From: Epiperipatus broadwayi
Taxonomy: Eukaryota; Onychophora; Udeonychophora; Euonychophora; Peripatidae
Length of the DNA stretch: 64,000 bases
Direction of reading: 5' to 3'
Assembly: GCA_028023455.1 (NCBI GenBank)
Contig: JAQFVV010012490.1
Span: 682,001 to 746,000 of the forward strand
Shown: one piece after another, positions 50,892-62,015 of the stretch
How positions within the stretch are numbered: the stretch's first letter is position 1
Layout: each line of letters opens with the position of its first letter
The notes under the pieces: generated by a model
Told to the model about the DNA's origin: nothing
The model's input: the letters and a program-made list of their open reading frames with translations, nothing else
Database searches by the model: none
Translations under genes and position numbers: made by a program

Positions 50892-53800
50892 GTTGATCCC
50901 ACTTATTCTCATGCGAGGCCTGAATTCCCTATATAGAGTTGTCACATTGATTAACTGGTTTAGGCGGTCCCCCCATATTGTGGGTCTCTGAAACCAAACT
51001 GCACCAGTCTCCAAACCCGATCATCCTGAGTCGCCTTAGGAAACTTGGTTACTTTCACAATTCAATCTTGCCGGTGTTGCAATTCTGATATCCAACAATA
51101 TCCCATTTGAATATTTCAAAAATAATTATGTAAACCAACATATGATTATTACTACCTTAATCCATAGAGTCTTTATCCTTAATATAATCTATATATACTT
51201 CTATAAAAATGAATCACTCATTCGTCAATTAATCCAGCAAATTAATATCACACTTGCCTCATCCGACCATATTCCTGGGAGATTTCAACACTTATTACCA
51301 GGAATTTACTGTCAAATATATCCATAATCTAAACATGAATTTCATGTGTGGTGAAGGCTTTTCCCTGCCAGATGCCTTTTCCTTTTATACCAAAAGATAT
51401 ACCTCTATCATAGACCTTCTCTACTATACCTCAGATCTTCATTTCACTATTGATCCATCTCTTCAATCCATTCCATTTCTCAAATCACCTTGCTTTATCT
51501 CTCAATATTTCCCTGGACCTATTCACACTTCATTCCAAATCTAAACTTGACCACCACAGTCCTTCTTAAATCTTCACCCCCTGAAGCAATCCTCTCTGAG
51601 ACATATTTATTTCCACAAGATAAAAATTGTTGCTATACCACTGACAGACGCCTGGTTTGCTTTCATCTAAATTTTAATATTACATTTCATGTAACAAAGG
51701 ACCTTCAATGCTTCTAATGGATCTTGGAAATGATTAACAATACCCTTTTACCCCTAAACTCAATTCCCATTGATTCCATCTTAAATCTAAAATCTCAGTA
51801 CAAAAACAAACAGCTTATTCTTGCGGAACATCTATCCACCAAAAAATCTAAAATCTACTTGAGTCACTCCCATAATTGGTCCAGATGCTACATTAGGGGC
51901 CCTGGGCCATAGAGATAAGCAAGCCGCTCCACCATCCACTGTAAGGGATAGGCTCTATACTGGTTCAAACATGCTTCAAGAGATTTTTACCTATTTCAGA
52001 GATAAGCTCTCCACCGTTTCACCAGTACTCAAACAAGATGATCCAATTGATTCATCAACCACAGACTATAATACAACTGAGAGGGATATTCTTGCAAAAT
52101 TAAGCTTCATGCCCAATAAAACCCTTCCTGGTCTGTATTACATTTATCCAACTTCTTCATATCAATCATATATAATCTAATCAACCATATTTCTTCTGGT
52201 ATCCGAGACATTGATGGGCTCTATCCCATAGGGATGGTGTCTTTCCTCAAGAGCAACATCATTTCTTCGCCACTGGAGAACCTTAGGACTCCACCAATGG
52301 TCAAAGTTATTGAATCAGTCATTAAAGATAAGATTCAAGCCAAAGTTCTGCCTAATATATCCCAATATCAATTTGTGAAAAGGTGCAAACCCACTGCAGA
52401 TGCTATTAATCTTTTTTAAAATTAAAATTGTTGTTGATCATATCAGGAGAGCCAGGCAGTCGAGACTGGTGGTAATCCAATTCGATATAACTGCAGCCTT
52501 CGATTCCATCCAGTTTAATCATCTCATATCCTTACTTGGAGAGCATGACATTCCCCTCAGATTCATCGTCATCATCAAAAACCTGCTCTATAATTGAGGA
52601 ATCTTCATTTCTTTCAATGGGAAACTATCTTCCATTTACTACTACGACTTCCATCCCTCAGGGATCCCCACTCAGCATCCTGTTTTTTATTACCTATCTT
52701 AATCCCTTACTCCTTCAAATAGAGAAGTCTGCTTGGCATCTACATCCCAATATTAAAAACATCTATCCCACATCACCTTCATGGATGACCTGGCAGTGTT
52801 TCTCTCTTCAAGAAACCTAACTCCTCAGCTCCTCCTAATACTCAAAGAATTTTCAGATCAATCCGGCCTGCAATTTAATATGACCAAGTCATCTGCCTGG
52901 AAATTAGCCTCAGGTAACATCATTGCCTCTCCATTCTCAGCAAAGCCTCAAAATATCTTAGGCTATCCAATATTTTTTTAAGTCATCCACAGCCATGAGG
53001 AGAACAATCCAAGATAAGCTGCTCCAATCCTCACACAAAATTACCTCTGCCCTTTCCAATGTTTATATGTCCATGTTTGCCAAGTCCTCCCTCATCAATA
53101 TTCTTGTTTTCCCTAAAATATTGTACTTTACCCCCGTTATTGATTTCACCAAAACATTCATTAGAAAGATTCATAGAATGTGTACCACTGTGATTTGGGG
53201 AGGGAAGGCTGCAACAATTAGCTTGAGAAACCAAATTTAATGGTCTTTCCCTTCATTCCATAGACACCTTTCAATTCCAATGTTTCTACAATACCTCCTA
53301 TAGAATTTTCTTATAATATCCTAATGCCCTATCTTTCTACTGACAAATCGCCTCTCTCAAGCTCCTGCTGGTTATCATCTCTCATATCCCATATCGAAAA
53401 GTTTACAACCATCCCTAATAAACCCTCAGAAAATTATTTTTTGGGAAGCTTACCATATTATAAACCCTAATGTTTCTCCCAAACCATCCCTCTGTTAAAA
53501 ATCAATCTTAATGTACTTCCCATAAATCATTTTCTTGTATACCGTCGAGGTTTCTCGGGCATTGATTCAATTTTCCCTTTGTGTCTCAGGGAGGATGAAA
53601 CAAACCACCTTCTTTGTCACTGCCTCTCCCTATAACCATACAGAGATTTTGCAGCATCCATTTCAAGAAATAAAAATCCTACTCTTTCAACTCTCATCGA
53701 TAGCATTCTTTATGGTACCTTCCCCGAGATGCGCTCAACAATCTTCATGCTTTTCTCACTATGGTTCACCCGCTGTCAGCTTATTTTTAATCCGTCTCCA

Positions 53801-54304
53801 GAGAGCTCACTGGATATATTCATTAAACTCAAAAAAATTTGTCAGAGGGACCAAAACCCGGCCCCTCCCTACATATTTGAAGCCATATGGTAAGCATTCC
53901 CCATACCTCCTTAAAGTTCCACTACTTTTATGCATTGTGGCTTTTTTTACATCCAAAAATAATCAATTTATAATGGATTTGTTTCTACCCGGGATTCACA
54001 GCGGCTTGCCATTCTTTCCCAAATTATTTCCAAAATCCGGCTATCTCAATGAGGGAAATATCTCTTGCAGAACTGATGTTGCCTAAGTAAACTTTACTGA
54101 AGTTTAGCCCGAGGTTCTGTTATCAAAACATGTTTCTCTTTTCCTTTGTAATAGAACGTTCAAACCTTGTTTGGTTTTTATCGATTGGTGAAGAGTGTAA
54201 TTCCTGTTTTTCATTGTAAAATACTGTAATCCAAATTTATTTATCTCACCGTTTACTTGTATTCACTGTTCCATAATAAAATTTCTATATTTATAAAAAA
54301 CAAC
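50892..54304 (+). mobile_element. APE-type LINE, near full length but decayed
   Basis: A 3.4-kb unit with more balanced base composition than its flanks, bounded by a 17-bp target duplication. It ends in an AATAAAATTT-containing tail and a short A-rich run (TATAAAAAACAACAAC). It carries pieces of an AP endonuclease, a reverse transcriptase and a C-terminal Cys/His knuckle in order on the plus strand. The clade is not certain; the RT tail resembles L1/Tx1-like and other APE-type LINEs. Confidence 0.85.
51120..54086 (+). pseudogene. LINE ORF2-like protein: endonuclease, RT, Cys knuckle (broken)
   Basis: At least eight short frames line up in order. IFLGDFN (51269-51289) is the endonuclease GDFN motif, followed by an SIIDLLYYTSDL segment of the kind seen late in APE domains. 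TPPMVKVIESVIKDKI (about 52290) is the RT lead-in. QFDITAAFDSI (about 52478-52510) holds the first catalytic Asp, SIPQGSPLS (52650-52676) is the PQGSP motif, and MDD at 52781 follows an in-frame Phe to give FMDD where FADD or YADD is usual. A conserved post-RT region (ILGYPI, then LINILVFPKILY and VIWGG) follows to 53240. Near 53575 FPLCLREDETNHLLCHC has the CxxC...HxxxC spacing of a zinc knuckle. Frameshifts and stops separate the pieces throughout, so no functional protein can be made. Confidence 0.85.
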
Positions 54305-54321
54305 AACATAGAAACTTTGTT
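54305..54321. repeat. Target-site duplication, right (LINE)
   Basis: AACATAGAAACTTTGTT, a one-mismatch copy of 50875-50891. Confidence 0.85.
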
Positions 54322-55748
54322 TCTTTTAAATCAACAAAGATAATGACTGACTGATTGCTGTCATTTAAGTATTTTTTCTTTTTATTGTTCCAGTTACCGA
54401 AATATTTTACCTTTTCTTGAGAATTATTTACTTATATGATAAATTTCTTATCTACATTTATTAAAGAATTGATGAAGAAATTATTAAAGGTATCAAATAA
54501 ATTACAATTTTGGAAGGAAAAAGTATTTAATCTGTCATAGCTTTTCTCTTTTTTTAATATCAAAAAAATCTATTTTATTGAATTTATTTCTTTTTAGAGA
54601 TGTAAAAAGTTATTTTTTCATCTTGATTGATTATTAATATTGAAATATATTAATTATAAAAAATATATCTAACAGCAACATATTTTTAAATTCATAAAAT
54701 TTAATAATTTTATTAGTTCATCTGTTAATTATTATAATGTACTATCAATTATATGGGTTATTATTTAATAAAGGTGAAAGTTGTTCAACTTGTTAAACAT
54801 ATATAAATTATTTAAGCTAAATCAAAAAATATTTCTTTTAGGTATATATATGTGTGTTTGTATGCATACACATAGTAATGCATTAAATTATTGGATTCCA
54901 ATTTTATAAGTTGATTGAAAATCAGCCTGCCCTAGCTAAAAAAAATTGTGCACTATAATATTAAAAACTCACTCATTGTATTAGGTATCTGCAACAAAAG
55001 AAAATATTTAGCAGTTCAAATAGATTTTGAATTGTTTTCTGCCAGAATGTTGTTATTGTCTTAGATACAACAAAACAATGTTATTGTCTTAGAAATTGAT
55101 GTGCAGTTAAGAAAAGTTTTTTTATACTAGACAATCTGTCTCTTTGCTGTGTCATCTTGTTTTACTAAAATATGCTTGGATTGCCTATGATTTTTGACCA
55201 GCAAACTTCCATCAGAACTAATTCTCTCTTTTTTTTTATTCTTACAATATTTGCAGCTAGTTTTCTCAGTTCTGCCTTTATTATTGAACAATACATACAC
55301 ACTGTAGTCATCCATTTTTCTTTTTATCTTTCATGAGCCTAGCTAATAAACCAATGTAATTATAATAAACCATATTTCATCATCTTGATGAAATACTAAT
55401 TATTTTAATAAGCACATAAATAATTTTGCGGCTTATCAAATATTTAACATTAAGGATATGAACCTATTTTACGGAACAAACAAGTCCGAATCCATTAGTA
55501 AGACAATTTATAAGCAATATTCTGAAGGAATAATTTAAATAAATGCATAAATAACATCCATCTTTTGTTATATCAATGCCAATCTATTTTGTCAGATAAA
55601 AGCTTAGATTAGTGTTGTTATTTACAGGTTTATTTAAATGATTTTTTTTTGGGGGGAGGGGGGATTTTGCTTTTAAATTGTCTTAGTAACTTATTCAGAT
55701 TTATTTTTTCCATGAAATAGATTTTGTTAAATATTTACAAAGTCATCA
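54322..55748. repeat. Old dispersed repeat flanking the LINE, with fold-back segment
   Basis: Continues the old repeat interrupted by the LINE and resembles 46270-46640, then 45600-45900. At 55525-55640 the segment AATTTAAATAAATGCATAAA pairs with TTACAGGTTTATTTAAAT further on. The short minus-strand frame at 55127-55315 is Lys/Arg-rich and not recognised. Confidence 0.45.
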
Positions 55749-55756
55749 GTCTATAT
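55749..55756. repeat. Target-site duplication, left (hAT)
   Basis: GTCTATAT, repeated exactly at 58030-58037. Eight base pairs is the rule for hAT elements. Confidence 0.9.
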
Positions 55757-58029
55757 CAGTGATGGCCAACCTTTTGAGCTTGGTGTGTCAAAATTCGTCA
55801 AAAAACTGAGCATAACTCAGGTGGTGTGACACTTCAAAAAAAAATCGATAATTTTGTGACATTTGTAGCTCTAATAACAAAAAGTTATAATTTTTATAAT
55901 ATATGTACTATATTTAAGAAACCAAAAATAAATAATTCTTTACCTAACCTGCTTAGTGACTTTTTTTTTGCTGAATTTTACTGGCTAAATATTCAATTGA
56001 AGGTTGATATTTCATACACTTCAAGCCAAAGCAAGTGCTACCAACTTCATCCTGTCAGTCATTTTTTTATTGGTTTTGATATTATTTAACGCTGAGAATA
56101 AGGTCTCACAAAAGTACGTAGAAGGAAAAATTGTGAGTAAAGCCATCACTATATTTTTCAGGGTGCTAAAAATGTCTGGTAATCGGTTCCAAGCACTCCA
56201 AATTTCCTGTTTGTAGTGACACTCCTCTTCGTTCTCCAAGCGAAACCTTTCCAGATTCTTAAGCTTTGACCTCAAGTCATGAACACCTGAGCCCAGATGC
56301 TGTCTTGAAATTCTGCAAGTCGCATCTCCATATCATCAATTTGCATCCATTGGAAACCATTTAATTCCAAACTACTGTAAACCACTACATTTGTATACTT
56401 GACAATTTTCATTGTCTGTTCCAGGCTTCTAAATTGATTAAATTTTTTTACCTAACTGATCAAGTAGTGAGTTTAAAATATGCTGGTACTTTATATGCAA
56501 GGGCTCCATTTCATTTTGTACAGTTGTGCTGGCCTTCTCAAAATACTTTGTTACTTGAGGAAAATACATATAAGTTTTAGTTTCGACATCTCACTTGAAA
56601 ATTTTAAGTTTACTTTCAAAAGCTTTTATGTATCCAAACATAACATCAATACTTTTGCCAAAACCTTGTAATTTTAAGTTCAGTTCATTAATATGAACAG
56701 AGATCTGTAAAAAACATCAGTGTGTTGACCCACTTATGATCATGGAGCTGAGGAAAGTTTCCCAGATCCTTATTCTCAAGAAATACCTTAATTTCTGCAA
56801 AGCACTCCACAAACCGCTCCAGAACTTTGCCTCAGCTCAGCCATCTCACATTGTTGAACATCAGCAGTCCATTGTAGATTGAATCAACTTCCAGTAAAAG
56901 TGCAGAAAATTATCACTTATGAAGGGGGCGAGCAGCTATTAAATTCACTATTTTTGTAACAACTGACATTAAGTCGGTGAATCCTGCTTTGGCACATAAC
57001 ACCTCCTGCTGGATAATACAATGAAAAGGCACAATTGGATGTCCAATAGCTTCCATAAACAATTTTATAAATCCCACTTTTTTTCCCACCAAGTTGGGTG
57101 CTCCATCTGTCGTCACTGACACAACTTTAAAGATATCAATGCTTAGATCACGGAATGTTTGTATACCAACCTTATATATTTCACTTCCTGATGTTCTTGT
57201 TGGCATTTTAGCAACTCTTCTCTCATTGTGAGATCATCAAAATATCGACTAATAATAGCCAACTGAGTATTTGATGTGACATTAGTAGTTTTATCAAGAG
57301 AGATTGAAAAATATTTACAATTATTTAAGTCTCTCTTTAATTGATGTTGTACATTTGTATTCAATCTCATTATGATCTTTTATGACATTTCTACTGAGTG
57401 GTCACTGAGATATTTTCTTAATAATTGCATATCTATTCTGAATATCATGAAATAAAACTGGTGCACATCTTAGAAGAATTTCTTTAACAAATTCTTCCTC
57501 ACTGAGGGCTGAAACTTACAGATTTTTCCTATTTGCCGAGTGAGTTAAAGATCTAAACTTTTGATTGATTCAATTACAGAATCAACAGTAAAAATATATT
57601 CGTCTTTTAGTATTATATTCATTTTAGTTTCATTTATAAAAAGCAAATTAATAATTTGTCATGTTATGAAAGTGAACGAAAGTTTTTTTCAAAAATAAAT
57701 ATCTATTTAAAATTATAAAAAAAATCTGTAGCTGAAAACTTCAAACGATCGATCGTAATTATGCTGCTGATGATATTTTTCTCAATTTACACTAGCGTAA
57801 AAGTAAACAATTTTTCCTAAAATCTCAACTATTTTTTTAAAATAATTATATTTTCAGCATATTTTATCAAAATAATTTATAATATGTAAAAAAATACAAA
57901 AAAAAAACACTCTTAAACATTCATTTTCATTTTGAATATCAAAACAAAGCTTGGCACCATGGCACGTATGTCAACAAAAATGTCTCGGCAGGTCACCTGA
58001 CACTTTGTGTCATAGGTTAGCCATCACTG
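55757..58029 (-). mobile_element. hAT transposon, structurally complete, coding decayed
   Basis: The 2.27-kb element begins CAGTGATGGCCAACC and ends GGTTAGCCATCACTG, short terminal inverted repeats typical of hAT, inside an exact 8-bp duplication. The minus strand encodes a broken hAT transposase. Its 5' part (57640-57960) is shared with repeats at 22640-23258 and 24235-25190, so the family has several derivatives here. It lies about 390 bp upstream of the SPTLC2 exon, within the probable intron. Confidence 0.92.
56021..57640 (-). pseudogene. hAT transposase (GTF2IRD2/ZBED-like), broken
   Basis: Read from 57640 leftwards: a fragment with SEEEFVKEILLRCAPVLFHD (near 57450-57510, with damage), then QHQLKRDLNNCKYFSISLDK (57143-57370) where SxxLD(E/K) holds the first catalytic Asp. 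Next is VVSVTTDGAPNLVGKKVGF (56913-57206), the TTDGAPxMxG motif with the second. Near the end, LLTIFPSTYFCETLFSALNN (56021-56275) is the hAT C-terminal dimerisation region, followed by IKTNKKMTDRMK. This order is what I know from animal hAT proteins such as those resembling GTF2IRD2 or SCAND3/ZBED5. Frames are separated by stops and shifts, and the stretch 56280-56910 contains no long frame. No BED zinc finger is visible. Confidence 0.88.
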
Positions 58030-58037
58030 GTCTATAT
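58030..58037. repeat. Target-site duplication, right (hAT)
   Basis: GTCTATAT, exact copy of 55749-55756. Confidence 0.9.
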
Positions 58038-58420
58038 TATTCTGAGATCATTTCTTGATGTTAGATATTTCAAGAAATCATTTTTAATTATTCTAATTAA
58101 TATCTAATGAAATATAAAATCTGCTAAGAATAAGCTAGCTAACACAGAGGCAAAACTGTAATGGTAGTCATGTAATGTTTAGTGATTCAATAAGTTAGTT
58201 AAACTACATCTATTTTTCCTTTTATTAACAAATCCAATGTTTTAATTGATAGTACAAACTGAAACCAATTTTTATGTCTGTCATATTTTTCTGTATGTTT
58301 TTTAATGTAATATGAATGAAAAAATAAATCTTAAAATTATTTTGAATTAAAAATAACGCAATCACATTTGTATACATATATGTATACTTTTATTGTAAAT
58401 TATATATATATATATTATAG
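58038..58420. other. Intron sequence upstream of the SPTLC2 exon
   Basis: AT-rich with no branch point I can single out. It ends in a TA run and TATTATAG, giving the AG acceptor at 58419-58420. A small inverted pair (ATTTCTTGA/TCAAGAAAT) lies at 58050-58078. Confidence 0.6.
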
Positions 58421-58609
58421 ATCCGACAAATTTCATCTCCTATTTCTAATGATGACTTCCAAGAATCTTTTGAAGAAGTTCCTTTATTTATTGCTGTTGT
58501 TACTTATATTAGTTATGCTATTCTTGTTGCATTTGGTTACATAAGAGATTTTATGCGAAACTGGGGCTTAGAACAAGTACCTCTTGGAAAAGAGAGTATT
58601 AGTATGGAG
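58421..58609 (+). CDS. SPTLC2: Serine palmitoyltransferase subunit 2, N-terminal exon
   Basis: This exon of 189 bp (63 codons) starts after TATTATAG and ends GAG before GTAAGAA, a strong donor. Both flanking introns are phase 0. Residues 15-21 (ESFEEVP) lead into one hydrophobic helix at about 22-40 (LFIAVVTYISYAILVAFGY), followed by IRDFMRNWGLE. This matches the N-terminal part of SPTLC2/LCB2 proteins, where an EAFEETP-type lead precedes the transmembrane helix and GYLRDFLR-type positive residues. SPTLC2 with SPTLC1 forms the ER-membrane, PLP-dependent enzyme that condenses L-serine and palmitoyl-CoA, the first step of sphingolipid synthesis. This exon gives the membrane anchor; the catalytic domain with its PLP lysine must lie downstream, beyond this window. 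Length and position fit the second coding exon. SPTLC3-type paralogues cannot be excluded. I did not find the first exon. Confidence 0.9.
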
Positions 58610-60998
58610 GTAAGAATTTCATGGTAAAATTTATGCATGTATTAAATATTTGAATAAATTATTCATTGGATTTTATTATTAAGTTTTAGTCTACTTTTAT
58701 TATTGTACTGCAATAATTCCTTGCAATAATGGTGTATTAAGGATTGGAATCCTATTTTTAAACAAATTACCTTTTTTTTTTTAATTCACAAATTTTATGC
58801 CTATTAAACAGTGATATGATTGGAAAATAAATACATTGATTATCCTTGAAATATATACTTCTTTACTAACATAATCAATTAATCTTAAATAATTTTGAAG
58901 ATATGCAAAACATTTGAATGCTGTAGATTGATAAATAGAATGATGCTTCAAAAAGAAAAAGATGTTTGGTGATCTTTTTAAGTAGAAAATGTTGATCGCA
59001 TATAGCTGTAAACCCCTCAAAATAGAGAAAGCCATTATTGTGAAACACTATTGAATGAGCAGCTGGTGTTGCAATATGCTATTGGATAGCCAATCTCTTT
59101 ATAAAAAAGTTGATTATAGCATGTAATAATTTAACAGTTGAAAATTATATGTATATATGGATGTAATTTATTATGTAAATGAGACTTAATATGAAAATGT
59201 GACATTTAAGTGTTTTATTTTTTCAACAGTGGGATGCATGAATTCTTTCTGTTTGATTGTATTTGAATCCTTTGCAAATGCCTAAGCCCCTTATATTTTT
59301 TTTCCTATTGTCTCGGCACAAATCATCCTCACATTAGTGGTACTGAAAGTATGACCCATAGTGAGCTCATGATGAATAAAAATCAATTTATATTTATTAT
59401 TCTGTTTTACTCTGTTATGTAAGTATGTTTCCTGGGTGATCCTCTTAGATCTATTTGCCCAAGATTCACCATAATACAAAGAACTACTATAGAAAGTGGC
59501 TTGGGCAATTGAAAAAGAGGATGCATATGTTCCATTGCTCAAAAAATTGCAATATTTAAAGATTGCATTACATATTAAGCCTTATTTATTATAATAAATT
59601 ATGACCATATATAGGCATAATTTTCAACTGCTAAATTAATACAGCCAAAAGCATGCTTAGTATATTATAAAAGTTTTGGCTTTCAATTTTTACCTTTCGA
59701 CCTACCTTTTCGTAATAGTCGATTACAATAAGTTTATAAGAATTATATTAATTAATAAAAAGAGAATTAAATATTTAGAATTAATAAATATTTTTTAAGA
59801 ATTTTTATTATTCAGCATGATTGCAGATAGCAATTATTGCCATTACAATAGTCGATTTGGAACTAATAACTTTTTTTAAAAATATTGATAAATTTTTTAA
59901 CATTTTAAATGTTAATAATATTAATTAAAATGAGGTTTTTTTTTTTAATATTGGTATATAATTTTTTAGTTAATTCTGTTAGAAATAATTTTTTTTAGTA
60001 TTAAAATAAGCATATTGTATTAAATGATGTATAAAAATAGTTTTTGTACCATTAATAAATATATTGCTTTAATTTTGTTTGTTTATTTATTTTTATCCCA
60101 ATGCTTTTACAAGATTTATCAGAATTATGTAACACAAAGTATTAAATGATATAATGTTAAAGATGTTAAATAACAAATAAAATAAATATATATAAACACA
60201 AAATTGTTCTAAAAAAAAAAATTAATTCTCATCAGTAATCTATTGAAAGATTCTTTTCAATATTTCTGTTGACTTTCTTTTTCTTTAAAATCATATGACC
60301 TTTTTTAAAATTTCTTTTATCTTTTTTCTTTTCTTAATTATTTCAATAAATGATCTTTTCTTCATTTACTATTTTTAGTATATTTGTGTTTTTATTTTTA
60401 GTCATACAACTTATTATTCAACATTTGTTTAAGTACACTTTTCTAGGGCTTCCAAGCTTTTTTTTTTTTGTAATTAAGCAAATTTCTATTTTATATACTG
60501 AAAGATTCTAAACTAAATACTGTAAATTATAAGCTTCTTTTTTTTTTTTTATCAATTCTAACTTTCAAGATTGTAAAATAAACTACTAAATCTTTTTAAA
60601 ACTTTTTTAGCTATTGCATATTTTTTCTTCTTTATTTCTAAAGCATCATTAGTTAAATTATTTTACAATTATTTAAAAGCCCTAATTTGTTAAATAATTC
60701 TTATCCAAAGGCATATTATACATATTTATTCTTTCTACATATTTTAATTGCTTTAGTATTATCTTAATTTTCTCTTATTTTCACAAATTCTGTCTATGCT
60801 GTTTAGTATTATATTAATTTGATTTTCACTATTCATAGATATTGTTGTACCATAATACAATGAACTCTTTCTTTCACTATTAACTCTATAATTGTTATCT
60901 TTACTACAATTTAATTTTTAAATGTGTCATTTCTTGAATATACTCATTTTTGATAATATTGTCATGTATAAATATGTCAAAGTTTATTATTAATTATT
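58610..60998 (+). other. Intron sequence downstream of the SPTLC2 exon
   Basis: Begins with a consensus donor. It contains an unrecognised 83-residue minus-strand frame at 59291-59542 in slightly GC-richer sequence, and T-rich DNA from 60230 to 60960. A CCATAATACAA(A/T)GAACT segment occurs at both about 59468 and 60850, suggesting an old duplicated fragment. No further exon is evident. Confidence 0.5.
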
Positions 60999-62015
60999 TT
61001 ATTAGTAGTAAATATAGGGGATTTCAAATCAGACTTTCAAGCACCCACCGACTATCCACACTATCTCATACAACTGATATACATGACCACACATATGTAG
61101 AAAAGATAAATAATCACCAATATGCGTATTTCATGCTAAACCAGCACTCATCAGTTGGTCCAGATTATAATCTCCCACCCATATATATAATCAGTGCTCA
61201 GTTTATATTAAGATAGCAAATCTCTTTAACGGACAGGCTTCAATCCACTTAAACCTCCAAATCTTCAGCCATCCATATCATTGAAAATCTGATGATGGAA
61301 AACCCAAATCCCATGCTGATGTCAACATTATTGCCATGCCCATGTTGACCTGAAGTCACTCTGACCCCTCATGTATAGGACCTTATCCATTTAAATACAT
61401 AGAAAAGGGATGGTCAGGATACAAGCTTCATATGTAAATATTTGAAAACTAGACACTCTTCACAAGCCTCAAATCCCTTATATTTACAATTAAGTTCCAG
61501 GTTTGTGAAGAGCGCCTGGTTTTTCAAATATTTACATATGAAGCTTGTATCCTACTCATCCCTCTTCTATGTATTTAAATGGATTAGGTCCTAATCATGA
61601 GGAGACAGATTGACGTCAGGTCAACATGGGCATGGCAGTAATATTAGCATCAGCATGGGATTTGGGCTTTCCATCATCAGATTTTCAATGATATGAATGG
61701 CTGAAGAGTTGGAGGTTTGAGTGGAGTTGAAGCCTGTCTGTTAAAGAGATTTGTTATCTTAATATAAACTGAGCACTGATTATATATAGTGTGGAAGATG
61801 ATAATCTGGACCAACTGATGAGTGCCGGTTTAGCATGAAATACCTAAATTGGTGATTATTTATCTTTTCTACATATAGGTGGTCATGTATATCAGTTGTA
61901 TGAGATAGTGTGGATAGTTGGTAGGTGCTTGAAAGTCTGAGTTCAAATCCCCTATATTTACAATTGAGCTCCAGGTTTGTGAAGTGCCTGGTTTTCCAAA
62001 TATTATTAGTAGTAA
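60999..62015. mobile_element. One-kilobase palindromic element with tRNA-like boxes
   Basis: Left and right halves are reverse complements at high identity over about 450 bp, centred near 61490. TTATTAGTAGTAA occurs at both edges (60999-61011 and 62003-62015), a likely 13-bp target duplication. Each half carries, reading outward, a pol III-like A box (right half GATAGTTGGTAGG near 61912-61925) and a B box (GTTCAAATCC at 61941-61950). A tail module of about 60 bp (ATATTTACAATT, then CCAGGTTTGTGAAG, then CCTGG) is present at both the centre (61470-61533) and the right edge (61943-62003), so the right half looks like a permuted unit of about 473 bp. The two open frames here (60950-61216 and 61780-62019) are the two arms read in opposite directions. 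Confidence 0.75.
61470..61533 (+). repeat. Tail module, central copy
   Basis: Matches 61943-62003 in direct orientation: CAAATCCC(T/C)TATATTTAC, AATT(A/G)AG(T/C)TCC, AGGTTTGTGAAG, CCTGGTTTT. CCAGG and CCTGG can pair as a short hairpin. Confidence 0.65.

Noticed and set aside
53535-54086. 183-residue frame as an independent gene
   Set aside because: It lies in the C-terminal and 3' part of the LINE and partly out of frame with the Cys-knuckle region; it is a by-product of the decayed ORF.
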